From Pseudomonadota bacterium (lineage in GTDB: Bacteria; Desulfobacterota; Binatia; Binatales; Binataceae), in contig JAJPHZ010000022.1 in assembly GCA_021325025.1 (NCBI GenBank), positions 262,646-326,645 on the forward strand: a stretch of 64,000 nt of DNA, read 5' to 3'. A program made the position numbers and the translations under genes. This document shows, piece after piece, positions 54,006 through 63,309 of the stretch (its first letter is position 1; every line of letters begins with the position of its first letter). The notes under the pieces are model-generated. The model searched no databases and was not told where the DNA came from. It worked only from the letters and a program-made list of their open reading frames with translations.

Positions 54006-55523
54006 TCAGGGCTCCAGCCACCCGCATCGGTGGGCGGCCAGCATCCCGGTGGCCTCCGGCGGCCCCCAGCTTCCCGCCGGATAGCTGAGCATACCGGTCC
54101 GTCCGTCGCGCTGCCAGACGTCGAGGATACTCTGGATGAAGCGCCAGGAGCGCTCGACCATCTCCGCCTGCACAAACAAGGTCTGGTCGCCCACCATCAC
54201 TTCGTACAACAGCATTTCGTAGGCCTCGGGCGAGCGGGCGTCGAATTCGCGCCGGTATTGCAGGTCCATGTCAACCGGTCCGATCGCCAGATCCAGCCCC
54301 GGCCGCTTGCCCATCACGGAGAGCGAGAATCCCTCATCGGGCTGAATCCGCAGGGTCAGAATGTTGGCCGGCAACGGATGGTGCTCGGCGAACAGGATGG
54401 CGGGAAGATGTTTGAAATGAATGGCAACGGAACTGGCGCGGCGTGCCAGCGCCTTGCCGGTACGCAAATAAAAGGGCACTCCCGACCAGCGCCAGTTGTT
54501 TACAAAAACTTTAAGTGCCACATAAGTTTCGGTCGCGGAGTGGGGCGCCACCCCAGGCTCTTGCAGGTAACCGGGCAGCGGGTGTCCGTCGACCTGACCG
54601 GCAGCGTACTGGGCGCGCACCACCTGGGTCCGGGCTTCATCGGGCGTCAAGGGCTTGATAGCGCGCAGCACGTTGAGCTTGGCCTCTCTGACATCGTCGG
54701 CCGCCAGGCTGACTGGCGGCTCCATCGCAATCAGGCTCAGGAGTTGAAAGATATGGTTTTGCACCATGTCGCGCAGCGCGCCGGCATGATCGTAATAGCC
54801 CGCACGCGTGCCGACACCTTCCTGCTCGGCCACCGTGATCTGCACATGATCGATATGATGGTTGTTCCAGACCTGCTCGAAGATGCTATTGCCGAAGCGC
54901 AGCACCATGAAATTGCGCACCGTTTCCTTGCCCAGGTAGTGGTCGATGCGGAAGATCTGGCTCTCGTCGAGATAGCGATGCAGCCCGGCGTTGATTGCCA
55001 TCGCGCTGCGCAAGTCCACCCCAATCGGTTTTTCTACCACCACCCGGCTGAAGCCCGGGCCCTGCGGCGGTGCGATCAGGCCTGCGCCATGCAGGCGTTC
55101 AACCCAATCGAGGATCGCATCGGGCGGAATCGCCAGATAAAAAATGCGGTTGGGCGGCAAGGCGCTGGCCGACTCAATTTGCTCAAGCCGCGCCTTGAGC
55201 CGGGCGAAACTTTCCAGGTCTTCGATCCCCGCCAGGTAGTCCAGCCGCGCGGCGAAGCGCTCCCAGCATGGCTGCTGGATCGGTGCGCTGGAGAAACGCC
55301 CGATGGCGTCGCGCGCATGCTGACGGAACTGCTCCACCGCCATCGGCCGGCGCGCGCAGCCCACGATCATGGTCTCGTCAGCCAGCATTCGTTCCCCGCA
55401 GGCGTCCAGGCTGTAGAGCGCGGGAATCAATTTGCGCATCGCCAGATCGCCCGACGCTCCGAAGATCACCACCGTGCACGGCGGCACCTGTTTGGCGTCC
55501 GCCAGCCGTACGATCTGATCCAT
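54006..55523 (-). CDS. zwf: Glucose-6-phosphate 1-dehydrogenase
   Basis: First enzyme of the oxidative pentose phosphate pathway, making NADPH and 6-phosphogluconolactone. 505 residues. Seen: N-terminal dinucleotide motif VVIFGASGDLAMRKLIPALY, substrate motif RIDHYLGKETVRN (catalytic His nearby), and the helical-sheet C-terminal domain. SD GGAG lies 8 bases before the ATG. Its stop is 91 bases from the 3-hydroxyacyl-CoA dehydrogenase start, so co-transcription is possible but not certain. A partner pgl or gnd gene is not in the window. Confidence 0.96.
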   Translation of the reverse strand: MDQIVRLADAKQVPPCTVVIFGASGDLAMRKLIPALYSLDACGERMLADETMIVGCARRPMAVEQFRQHARDAIGRFSSAPIQQPCWERFAARLDYLAGIEDLESFARLKARLEQIESASALPPNRIFYLAIPPDAILDWVERLHGAGLIAPPQGPGFSRVVVEKPIGVDLRSAMAINAGLHRYLDESQIFRIDHYLGKETVRNFMVLRFGNSIFEQVWNNHHIDHVQITVAEQEGVGTRAGYYDHAGALRDMVQNHIFQLLSLIAMEPPVSLAADDVREAKLNVLRAIKPLTPDEARTQVVRAQYAAGQVDGHPLPGYLQEPGVAPHSATETYVALKVFVNNWRWSGVPFYLRTGKALARRASSVAIHFKHLPAILFAEHHPLPANILTLRIQPDEGFSLSVMGKRPGLDLAIGPVDMDLQYRREFDARSPEAYEMLLYEVMVGDQTLFVQAEMVERSWRFIQSILDVWQRDGRTGMLSYPAGSWGPPEATGMLAAHRCGWLEP

Positions 55524-55708
55524 GGCGAAAGCTCCTTATACCATCAGCTTAGCGATACCCGGGGGCTGGCGCACGCAGCCGCACTCGCCGGGCCACGCCG
55601 TTTGAGCGTGCGCGCCGGGATGGGTTATGATGCCGACCATTAAGGTTCCCCTTCGCTGTCAGTGACGGCGACGGTTTGTTTGCCAGTTGACGACCAAGGA
55701 GTTCGGCG

Positions 55709-57391
55709 ATGGCTTATGACCTCGTGATCCGTAACGGAACCGTAGTCGATGGAAGCGGCGCGCCGCGGTATCGGGCCGATGTTGCGATCGCCGCCGGCCG
55801 GATCGCGGAAATCGGCCACATCAGCGACGGCGCGCGGCGTACGCTGGACGCGTCGGACCTGATCGTCGCGCCGGGCTTCTTCGACCCGCATACCCATTAC
55901 GACGCCCAGCTGTGCTGGGACCCGCTCATCACCTGCTCGTCGTGGCACGGCGTGACCAGCATCGTGATGGGCAACTGCGGCGTCGGCATCGCCCCCTGCC
56001 GTCCCGCCGATCGCGAAGTCGCCACCTGGGACCTGGTCAACGTCGAAGGGATTCCCTTTGACGTGCTCAACCGCGGCATCACCTGGGATTGGCAGAGCTT
56101 TCCCGAATTTATGGACGCCGCCCAACGCCGCGGCAGTGCCCTCAACCTGGGCTTCCTGGCCCCGCTGACCCCGTTGCGCCACATGGTGATGGGCGACGAG
56201 TCGATGGAACGCGCGGCGACCGCCCGGGAGCGCGGCGAAATTAAAGCATTACTTAAGGATGCGGTTGCGGCCGGTGCGCTCGGCTTTTCCTTGACGCGAG
56301 TCCGCCAGCATATCGGCTACCAGGGGCGTCCACTGGCCTGTCGTCTGGCTGACCGCGAGGAACTCAAGGCCTATGCCAACGCCCTGCGCGAGTTGGGCAA
56401 AGGCACGATCGAGATCGCGCTCAACCAGGATTTGGCGTTGGTCACCGATGAGGAAGCCGAATTGCTCGATTTTATGCTCACGCAAAGCGCGCGGCCGGTG
56501 ACCTGGTTGGGGCTGGCGCCGACCTCGGGACGGGGCGATTCGCATGTCGAAACGCTGTACAAGATGGCGCCGCTGATCGCGCGCGGCGGCATCCCGCAAG
56601 TGATCGCCTATCCCTCCGAGCCGCAGTTCTCCATGCGCAATCCGTTCCTGTTGGCGAGCATTGAGTGCTGGCAGCAGGTGTTCAACAAACCGCCTGAGGT
56701 ACAAAAGCAAATCTACCGGGCTCCCGCCTTCCGCGCCGCGTTTCGCGAAGCTTTGAAAACGCCGCAAATCTTCGCCGGCAGGTTCGACCGCGTGCGAATC
56801 GATGAGGCCGGCGATGCGGCGCTCAAGCATTACGAGGGCAGGATGGTGGCGGAGGTCGCGCACGAACGGGGCGCCGATCCCCTCGACACGTTTTTGGACC
56901 TGGCGATTGAAGATGACCTGCGCATCCGCTACGCGGTCGCCAATCGCGGCGAGGAGCGCCTAGCGCCGCTGATCAAGGACCCGCGCACGCTGGTTGGTCA
57001 AGCCGACGGCGGCGCGCACGTCGACATGATTTGCATGGCCGGCTATCCCACCTATCTGATTGGGACATGGGTGCGCGACAAGCAGTTGATGACCCTGGAG
57101 GAAGGCGTGCGCCGGCTGACCTCGCAGCCCGCCGATCTATTCGGCTTTCCCGAGCGGGGACGCGTCGCACCCGGCGCTGCGGCCGATCTTGCGATCTTCG
57201 ATTACGATAGCATCGGCTGCGCCAGGCGGCCCGAGTCGCGCCATGACCTGCCGGGCGGCGGCCTGCGCCTGGTAACCACATCGCGCGGCGTCGAATACAC
57301 CATCGTCAACGGCGAGGTCCTCTACGAGCACGGCCGGCACACGGGCGCATTGCCGGGACAGGTGCTGCGCTCGCGGCCATTGGAGTCCTGA
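55709..57391 (+). CDS. N-acyl-D-amino-acid deacylase family amidohydrolase (paralogue 3)
   Basis: 560 residues, clearly related to paralogue 1 along most of its length (for example identical CSSWHGVTS, and the same blocks around HTHYDAQ, GNCGVGIAPC and DLVNVEGIP). Metal and catalytic residues kept: HTHYD, GNCG (Cys), QHIGYQG (His) and QADGGAH, where the Ser before the catalytic Asp in the others is Ala. SD AAGGAG precedes the ATG by 8 bases. Divergent from zwf. Followed by a palindromic repeat and then a nitroreductase gene, so the neighbourhood gives no substrate hint. Confidence 0.9.
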   Translation: MAYDLVIRNGTVVDGSGAPRYRADVAIAAGRIAEIGHISDGARRTLDASDLIVAPGFFDPHTHYDAQLCWDPLITCSSWHGVTSIVMGNCGVGIAPCRPADREVATWDLVNVEGIPFDVLNRGITWDWQSFPEFMDAAQRRGSALNLGFLAPLTPLRHMVMGDESMERAATARERGEIKALLKDAVAAGALGFSLTRVRQHIGYQGRPLACRLADREELKAYANALRELGKGTIEIALNQDLALVTDEEAELLDFMLTQSARPVTWLGLAPTSGRGDSHVETLYKMAPLIARGGIPQVIAYPSEPQFSMRNPFLLASIECWQQVFNKPPEVQKQIYRAPAFRAAFREALKTPQIFAGRFDRVRIDEAGDAALKHYEGRMVAEVAHERGADPLDTFLDLAIEDDLRIRYAVANRGEERLAPLIKDPRTLVGQADGGAHVDMICMAGYPTYLIGTWVRDKQLMTLEEGVRRLTSQPADLFGFPERGRVAPGAAADLAIFDYDSIGCARRPESRHDLPGGGLRLVTTSRGVEYTIVNGEVLYEHGRHTGALPGQVLRSRPLES

Positions 57392-57413
57392 GCGCAAAAT
57401 TCTTTCGCAAACT

Positions 57414-57466
57414 GTGGCGGGCCGCCGTGCCCGCTATTAAGAGGCGCGGGCCCGGCCCGCGCCACC
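57414..57466. repeat. Palindromic intergenic repeat, copy 3
   Basis: Starts GTGGCGGGCC and ends GGCCCGCGCCACC, enclosing GGGCCGCCGTGCCCGCTAT, identical (19/19) to the core of the 5.26-kb copy. The whole unit can fold on itself. It lies 22 bases past the stop codon of the third amidohydrolase gene. Confidence 0.6.
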
Positions 57467-57611
57467 GACTTCTCTCACGGCGGGCTGGAGCGGTAACGGT
57501 TGAGCATTTGGACCGCCGTGCGCGCCTGCCGCCCTCAACCCGCCCCACTGGCGGGCACGGCAGGCCGCATCCAGAAGTCCGCAATGGGAAATTTGCAGCG
57601 CGGAGGACAGC

Positions 57612-58274
57612 ATGGGTCCCGTCGAAGGCCTGAATATGCCGCTGGAAGAAGCGATGCGCACGCAGCGCGCGATTCGCCGCTTGCGGCCCGACCCGGTGGA
57701 CGACGCGCTGGTGCTCCATCTGATCGAGTTGGCGCTCAAGGCACCCACGGGGTCCAATGCGCAGAACTGGGAATTCGTGGTGGTCAAGGACCCCGCCGTC
57801 AAGGCGCGGCTGGCCGCACTCAATCGCCGCGCGTGGCGCGTTTACGGCGGAATCGGCCGGCGGATGGCGAAGCGGGCGGACGATCGGGCGATGCTGCGGA
57901 TTATCGAAGCGGTGCAGTGGCAGGCCGATCACTTTGTAGAAATTCCCGTCCTGGTGGTGGCGTGCCTCAAAACGCTCATCCTGCCCTGGCCTCCGATCGC
58001 TGCCGCCAGCGCCTACGGTTCGATCTTTCCCTCGGTGCAGAACCTGTTGCTGGCGGCGCGCGCCGCCGGGCTGGGCGCCGCGCTCATCACGCTGCCGCTG
58101 TGGAGCCGGTTTCTGGCGCGCCGCGCGCTGGGACTGCCCTGGAACGTCGCGCCGTGCGCGGTGGTGCCGCTGGGATGGCCGCTTGGACGCTACGGACCGA
58201 CCCATCGCCGCCCGGTTGAGGAGGTGGTCTCATTGAATCGCTACGGCAACCGCGCCTTGCGGCCGGCGCACTGA
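57612..58274 (+). CDS. Nitroreductase-family protein
   Basis: 220 residues of the FMN-dependent nitroreductase fold. Seen: RTQRAIRRLRPDPVDDALVLHLIELALKAPTGSNAQNWEFVVVKD, the R-R-x-R FMN phosphate contact and the N-x-Q-x-W strand; GSIFPSVQNLLLAARAAGLGAAL of the dimer/FMN helix; VVPLGWPLGRYG near the C-terminus. Such proteins reduce nitroaromatics, quinones or, in some branches, act on flavins or iodotyrosine. Specific substrate unknown. A GGAGG stretch lies 5 bases before the ATG. Confidence 0.9.
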   Translation: MGPVEGLNMPLEEAMRTQRAIRRLRPDPVDDALVLHLIELALKAPTGSNAQNWEFVVVKDPAVKARLAALNRRAWRVYGGIGRRMAKRADDRAMLRIIEAVQWQADHFVEIPVLVVACLKTLILPWPPIAAASAYGSIFPSVQNLLLAARAAGLGAALITLPLWSRFLARRALGLPWNVAPCAVVPLGWPLGRYGPTHRRPVEEVVSLNRYGNRALRPAH

Positions 58275-58413
58275 TCGCGCAGGATCGCGATCTGGACCGA
58301 GCAAAGCGACACCTATAGCTTCAGTTGATAGCCTCGGATCGCCAAGCCGGCCGCGTCCATATGATCGGGACCCTGGCGCGGCCGCTCAAATATCCGGGGC
58401 GAGTGAACTGACG

Positions 58414-59496
58414 ATGAAGATTCAAGTGGCAGTCGTAGGTGCAACCGGCATCGCCGGACAGCAGGTGCTGGCGGGACTGGACAACCATCCGACCTTCGAG
58501 GTCGCCGCGCTGGCGGCCTCCGAACGCTCGGCGGGCAAATCGTTCGCGGAGGCAATTACCGATCCCGACAGCGGCATCAAGCGATGGTACGTAGCGGGGG
58601 CCGAACCGGCGCCGGCGGTGATGGCGCTGGCGGTGCAGGAGGCCAGAACTCTGAAGCTCGACGGCATCGACCTGGTGTTCGCGGCGGTGGAATCGGAGGC
58701 GGCGCGCGAACTGGAACCGCTCTATGCGCGCCGCGTGCCGACCATCTCCACCGCCCGGCCCCATCGCATGGAGCCCGACGTGCCGCTGGTCATCCCGGGC
58801 GTCAACCTCGACCATCTGGCGCTGGTCAGGGAACAGAAGCGCCGGCGCGGATGGCAGGGATTTATCGCCACGCTGCCCAACTGCACGGCGACCGGGATGG
58901 CGATCACGCTCAAGGCGTTGGAGGCGCAGTTCGGAATCGACGCGGTGATGGTGACCACGATGCAGGGGATCTCGGGTGCCGGGCGCGACCTGCCCGCGCT
59001 GGACATCGTGGAGAACATTATTCCCTATATCCCGCGCGAGGAAGAACGCGTGCGGATTGAAACGCGCAAGATCCTGGGACGAATCGGCGAAGGCGCAATC
59101 ATCGAGCCGCCCATCCGGGTCAGCGCGACCTGCACCCGCGCCGGCGTAATTTCGGGCCACACCGAATCGGTCAGCGTCGCGCTCAAGACGCCCGCCTCGC
59201 CCGAGGAGGTGATGGCGGCGTTCGAGGCCTTTGGCGCCGACTTCACCAGACTGCGCCTGCCGACCTCGCCGCGCCACATGATCACGGTGCATCGCGATCC
59301 GATGCGTCCGCAGCCGCGTTTGGACCGCGACGCGGAAGACGGCATGACCACGTCCGTGGGGCGCATCCGGCCCGACGAAGTGCTGCCCAACGGCGTCAAG
59401 TACCTGCTGGTGACGCACAACGCCGCGATGGGCGCGGGCAAGGGCGCGGTCCTGCTCGCCGAATACCTGGCCCACGCCGGCTATCTGCGCGCGTAA
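58414..59496 (+). CDS. asd: Aspartate-semialdehyde dehydrogenase (archaeal/fungal type)
   Basis: NADPH-dependent reduction of aspartyl phosphate to the semialdehyde on the way to lysine, threonine and methionine. 360 residues. Seen: VVGATGIAGQQVL, catalytic Cys157 in LPNCTATG, the His in RAGVISGHTESV and THNAAMGAGKGAVLLAEYL. These are features of the archaeal/yeast subclass rather than the E. coli type. Caution: in some archaea the same fold serves as malonyl- or succinyl-CoA reductase, so a semialdehyde-dehydrogenase role with a different acyl donor is possible. The usual loop SNASxHR is STARPHR. Confidence 0.88.
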   Translation: MKIQVAVVGATGIAGQQVLAGLDNHPTFEVAALAASERSAGKSFAEAITDPDSGIKRWYVAGAEPAPAVMALAVQEARTLKLDGIDLVFAAVESEAARELEPLYARRVPTISTARPHRMEPDVPLVIPGVNLDHLALVREQKRRRGWQGFIATLPNCTATGMAITLKALEAQFGIDAVMVTTMQGISGAGRDLPALDIVENIIPYIPREEERVRIETRKILGRIGEGAIIEPPIRVSATCTRAGVISGHTESVSVALKTPASPEEVMAAFEAFGADFTRLRLPTSPRHMITVHRDPMRPQPRLDRDAEDGMTTSVGRIRPDEVLPNGVKYLLVTHNAAMGAGKGAVLLAEYLAHAGYLRA

Positions 59497-59558
59497 TATC
59501 TTCGCCAGCGCAGGCTCGCGCTTTGCGCCGGGGTTGGTTTGCTACTGAATTGACTACT

Positions 59559-59642
59559 AACCGCTTTTCTCAATTTCAGGCGGTGGGCACCAACGCGCTT
59601 TTAGCCAACACCAACGGCAACAACAACACGGCTTTGGGCTTG
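59559..59642 (+). pseudogene. Remnant of an NTAxG-type repeat protein
   Basis: A short frame (FSQFQAVGTNALLANTNG then NNNTALG) reads exactly like one repeat of the large surface proteins built from GxxALxxNTxGxxNTAxG units (trimeric adhesin / S74-peptidase-tailed families). It lacks any proper start, further repeats or a signal peptide, so it looks like a decayed fragment. It lies just downstream of the pilus operon. Confidence 0.45.
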
Positions 59643-59723
59643 GCGCACTCGACTGCATCGTCACGCGCGCCAAAAACATCATCTGTTGAAAAGCCCTATC
59701 GATCGCTCTGGCCGGGCGGCGGC

Positions 59724-60185
59724 TCACCAACTGATGGTCACGCTGACAGTGTCGCTGTAAAGGCCCGCTTCCAGGTCCTGCAGTGCTGAGACGCGGCCGT
59801 AGAAGTAGACCATTACCGGGCGGTTAACGGGGGGAGAGGGATCGAAGAACGGCTGCGTGCCATTGCTTCCATCGCCCCACACCACGCTGCAGCCTGGATC
59901 AAGACAGATTTCGTAGTTGGCCTGGGAGGAACCGTGCTGCAGTTTGCAGGTGTGGGTAACGCAATTGAGGGTTATCCTTACCGGGACACTTGCGGTGCAG
60001 CTATAGGCGAGTTTACCAACACCGGCCGTATCCGAGGAGGTGAAAATCTGGTAGGTGCTGAACACCATCGGCGAAGCCTGGACCCGGCATTGCGCCGCTG
60101 TAATAGCCGCCGGCTCCGCCGTCAAACCTGTGAAGGCCGGGTTCAGGAAAGCGAGCAGCGCGAGCCTTTTCAGTGCGGCACGCAC
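59724..60185 (-). CDS. Spore coat U-domain pilus subunit (tip-end candidate)
   Basis: 153 residues from a GTG that overlaps the usher stop by 16 bases; an upstream ATG at 60248 would add a non-signal tail. Signal peptide LKRLALLAFLNPAFTGLTA then AAQCRVQASPMVFSTYQIF: the SCPU fold of Csu-type pilins. Six Cys in pairs, VTHTCKLQHG, ending YSDTVSVTISW, the donor-strand-competent terminus. In Csu systems the distal gene encodes the tip adhesin or adaptor; here it follows the usher, in the same order as csuE. It is the last gene of the operon in transcription order. Confidence 0.82.
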   Translation of the reverse strand: MRAALKRLALLAFLNPAFTGLTAEPAAITAAQCRVQASPMVFSTYQIFTSSDTAGVGKLAYSCTASVPVRITLNCVTHTCKLQHGSSQANYEICLDPGCSVVWGDGSNGTQPFFDPSPPVNRPVMVYFYGRVSALQDLEAGLYSDTVSVTISW

Positions 60186-62548
60186 GTCAGCTCGCCCAAT
60201 TTGACCAGATCGGCGGTGGATTCGGGAATTGGCAGGGTCATACGGCACTCGCCGGCCCAGTAGCGCACAGCCGCCGGGTAGCTGCCGGGGGAAAGGTTTT
60301 CAAGGTAGAACTCGCCCCGCCGTCCGATTGGCGAGGAGGGTTTGCCGGGCGCGGTTACATACAACTCTCCAAAGGAGGGGATCTCCAACTTGCCGGCACG
60401 CGAAATCTTGAGCCGGCCCATGAAGGCCTGGCGCCGCGAAACGGCGAAGTTGACCACCGCGCCGCCGCGGTAAGGAGTGGCGACGCTGAGATGAGTTGCG
60501 CCCACGCTGTAGTTGACCGGAATATCGCGGTCGTTGATGGAAAGATAGTTGCCGTAATAGCTCAGCAAATCGGGCACCAGCAGGTTTCCGTTTGAATCGG
60601 TCCTGCCCATCGGCTGATTGGACAGGTAGCCCGTGACGCCTTCGACGCCCGCCACCCGGAGCAGTGCGTAGCTATCTTCGATTGGGCGCGTGGCGAACAA
60701 GTCGCCGCCAATTGTTACCAGGCCGCCGGCAAGCGTCAGATCAGCAAAGTTGCTGCCGCCCACGTTCGACTCGTCGAACTCGAAGTAACCGTGATTGCCG
60801 TTGTACTGAAACTGCCCAAAGCCCTGCGGGGATGGGCCGGTCTGAGCCTGCACCTGGTAGCCATAACCGGGGCCCAGCGGCAGCCCCTTTGAAATCCGCA
60901 CACCTTCTCCCATTTGAGTGTCGCTGAAAACCGTGCTGATGGTACTGCCGAAGCTCCAGTTAAGCGCTACGTAAAGGTCATTGCTTGCGCTTGTGCGCAC
61001 GAAATAACTGCGCGAGGCGCTAACCTGCAGGTTGAGGCCGTCCCATAGTTGCAACATCCCCACGAGCGATGCTTCCCAGCTCCGGCCGGCGTCGCGAAAG
61101 TCGTAATAAACAATTGAGGGAGTGAGACTCAGGCGCTCTGTAAGCTGCAGACCGGCAAACACATTGGCCTGTAACAGCGGGCGATCATACTGGGGCAGCA
61201 ACCCCAAAGTTGCGTAGTGCGTGCTCGTGTACTGAACCAGTGTGCTCAAGCTGAAGGACCAAGGTGAAAGCCACGTGTAGCTCGCCAGTACCGAACCGCC
61301 CGGACCGGCGACGCTTTCGCTGAGCGCGCCATTGAATCCTAGCTGGCCGACCGGCAAACGCAGCGTGGCTTCAGGGCCGCCGCTGGCCAGATGCGGTTCG
61401 CCCTGAAAGAAGATGCCTGGCGTAATCGAATCAGTGAGACCGTAACGATGCCATCCCGAAAGCGCCGGTTGTGTGTAGCCGAAGTCGCTGATGCCGAAAT
61501 TCTCTCTGACGAAGCCAAGGCTGTAGCTATACTGTTGCAGTCCCTCTTTCAGAACGCTCGTACTGAGGTAATAGGGCATCGCCAGGGCCTGTTGTGCACC
61601 GAACGGATTGCGGATTACCACCTGCGCGTTGCCCGCGCCGGCCTGTAGCGGCAGGTCCTGAAGCGTAAACTGTCCAGGGGGCAGCTCGATGGTTCGCGTC
61701 AGCACACCGTTTATGTATATATAGGCGGTGGATGGCATGGTCAGCGCGCCGCTCATCGTTGGCGAAGGAAAATAGATGAAATACGGGTCCAGCGCGAAGT
61801 TGGTGGCATAGGTCGCTCCGCCGATATAGGCCTGGCCGCCGAGCAGTCCCGCATTGGCTATCGAGTCGCCCAACGTAAACCGCGCCAGACGGTGGGTATC
61901 ATCGACTATCGCGCTGCTCAGCCGCCTGACCGGCGTGCCTTGCGGAGTAAGAATAAAGCTATTGTAAAGCAGCACGCGCTCGTGACTGATTCCGGCCTCG
62001 CCGAACATGCTCGGCCTGAAAAAATTTGACGCGCCCGCGCCGTTTTGCAGGCTCAATGAGTAATTGAGAAAAGCGCTGGGAGAACTTTCATAGGTCAGGT
62101 CCGGCGGCCGGAGCGAGCGCATCTTTAGCGTTGTGGCGGGCAACAGCGAGGGAGCAACCGTTACGCTGAGTGTTCCCGAGTGCGAGTCGAACGTGTAGGT
62201 GACGGCGGGCGCGAGCGATGACAGCAGGACGTAGTTCTCCCCTTTCACCATCCGCTGCTGTCCGCCGAATTTTCCCAGCCCTGCCTTGTGCAACCCCTCC
62301 ACGCTGGCCCATACTTCGCGGTTTTCAAGTAGCGCCAGGATGTTGCCTTTGTCGACCTCGTCCACGAACAGCGCGACAAAGACGCGCCGCCCGCCATGCG
62401 CCTGGGCCGGGGCGGGTGCCGCGCCGGCCAGGGAGAAGCTCACCACCGACAGAATCAGCGCAAAGACGGCACTAGCGCGCGTCCGTCCCGGCGCCGAGGA
62501 CGCACGCGCCGGGCGCAACTGGAGCCTGACCCTCGTAGTCTCTTCCAT
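60170..62548 (-). CDS. Fimbrial outer-membrane usher (Csu-type)
   Basis: 792 residues from the ATG at 62548. Forms a ~24-strand barrel in the outer membrane and assembles pilus subunits brought by the chaperone. A signal peptide (SAVFALILSVVSFSLAGAAPAPAQA) follows a long basic N-terminus. Barrel features: FSQSxxL-like strands with alternating aromatic residues, NPFGAQQALAMPYYLSTSVLKEGLQQYSYSLGFVREN (the usher plug boundary), then YDRPLLQANVFAGLQLTERLSLTPSIVYYDF and a C-terminal PxGRRGEFYLENLSPGSYPAAVRYWAGECRMT. The start overlaps the 3' end of the chaperone gene by 77 bases, an unusually long overlap. Confidence 0.92.
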   Translation of the reverse strand: MEETTRVRLQLRPARASSAPGRTRASAVFALILSVVSFSLAGAAPAPAQAHGGRRVFVALFVDEVDKGNILALLENREVWASVEGLHKAGLGKFGGQQRMVKGENYVLLSSLAPAVTYTFDSHSGTLSVTVAPSLLPATTLKMRSLRPPDLTYESSPSAFLNYSLSLQNGAGASNFFRPSMFGEAGISHERVLLYNSFILTPQGTPVRRLSSAIVDDTHRLARFTLGDSIANAGLLGGQAYIGGATYATNFALDPYFIYFPSPTMSGALTMPSTAYIYINGVLTRTIELPPGQFTLQDLPLQAGAGNAQVVIRNPFGAQQALAMPYYLSTSVLKEGLQQYSYSLGFVRENFGISDFGYTQPALSGWHRYGLTDSITPGIFFQGEPHLASGGPEATLRLPVGQLGFNGALSESVAGPGGSVLASYTWLSPWSFSLSTLVQYTSTHYATLGLLPQYDRPLLQANVFAGLQLTERLSLTPSIVYYDFRDAGRSWEASLVGMLQLWDGLNLQVSASRSYFVRTSASNDLYVALNWSFGSTISTVFSDTQMGEGVRISKGLPLGPGYGYQVQAQTGPSPQGFGQFQYNGNHGYFEFDESNVGGSNFADLTLAGGLVTIGGDLFATRPIEDSYALLRVAGVEGVTGYLSNQPMGRTDSNGNLLVPDLLSYYGNYLSINDRDIPVNYSVGATHLSVATPYRGGAVVNFAVSRRQAFMGRLKISRAGKLEIPSFGELYVTAPGKPSSPIGRRGEFYLENLSPGSYPAAVRYWAGECRMTLPIPESTADLVKLGELTCVPH

Positions 62549-63290
62549 CTGCGGTGACAACCCGGATCGTGATTTCGCTCAGCGAAGCGCAGTCCGAACG
62601 AGGGATCGGCAGACGATACTGGCGCACTCCGCCGGCCAGGATGTACCAACCCGTCAGCTCCTGGCCAAAGGCGGTGGCCCCGCTTGCGGTACGGCCGTCA
62701 ACCCTAATCTTCGTGGGAATAAGATGAACCGTGCCGGTATTGCGCAGTTCGAATCCCACCAATCCGCCGGTGATCGCGATATTGTCGATAGTTAATTGCT
62801 CAACCGCTTTCACGGGCCGCACAAAGACCGGCACCCCGACTCTTGGCGCGACCCGCAGCGACACGGAGCGTGAGCTCGCCTGCAATGGGACGGAGTCAGC
62901 CGCCTCGGGAAGTTCCTCGATGAAAATTCGATAGGTCTTTTCAACCGCTCCGGGCGCGGCAGTCGTGCCCACGCGAACGTTTTGTGTAGCCCCGCTGCGC
63001 AGTTCGAACATCTGCGGAAAATAGAGAATATCGTCGGTATCAGAAAGTTTCAGCGTGCCGTCGGGATTCTGCTCCCACGCGTAGGCTTCGACCTGCAAAC
63101 GCATCGTGCGCGCGCCCAGGTTGCGGAGGGCGAGCAGAGTCACGTCGCCGGAACGGGAAAAGTCGATCGACACCGGCTGAATATCGAACTGTCCTGAATT
63201 GGCGCATACCGCCTTGAAGAACAGCGCCGCGGCGGCTGCGGTCGAAATCCTCCATGCACGCCGCCGCAGCGCCAGCCTATCGAACAACAT
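62472..63290 (-). CDS. Fimbrial chaperone (PapD-like)
   Basis: 272 residues. Signal peptide (RRAWRISTAAAAALFFKAVCA) then two Ig-like domains: DIQPVSIDFSRSGDVTLLALRNLGARTMRLQVEAYAWEQN (with the conserved subunit-capping strand), LYFPQMFELRSGATQNVRVG and TYRIFIEELP, which is the G1 donor-strand signature of fimbrial chaperones. It holds pilin subunits in the periplasm until they reach the usher. It overlaps the usher start, indicating tight coupling. Csu-type rather than FimC-type from its partners. Confidence 0.92.
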   Translation of the reverse strand: MLFDRLALRRRAWRISTAAAAALFFKAVCANSGQFDIQPVSIDFSRSGDVTLLALRNLGARTMRLQVEAYAWEQNPDGTLKLSDTDDILYFPQMFELRSGATQNVRVGTTAAPGAVEKTYRIFIEELPEAADSVPLQASSRSVSLRVAPRVGVPVFVRPVKAVEQLTIDNIAITGGLVGFELRNTGTVHLIPTKIRVDGRTASGATAFGQELTGWYILAGGVRQYRLPIPRSDCASLSEITIRVVTADGRDYEGQAPVAPGACVLGAGTDAR

Positions 63291-63309
63291 ACCGACGGGC
63301 CGCAGCGCT

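Noticed and set aside
53811..55643. A 610-codon plus-strand frame over zwf
   Set aside because: Antisense to glucose-6-phosphate dehydrogenase, which has intact motifs; the product is basic, His/Arg-rich and unlike a protein family.
57414..57466. Possible CRISPR repeat or terminator
   Set aside because: Only one unit is present locally, with no regular spacer array and no T-run; the related copies are tens of kilobases away, so a dispersed repeat fits better.
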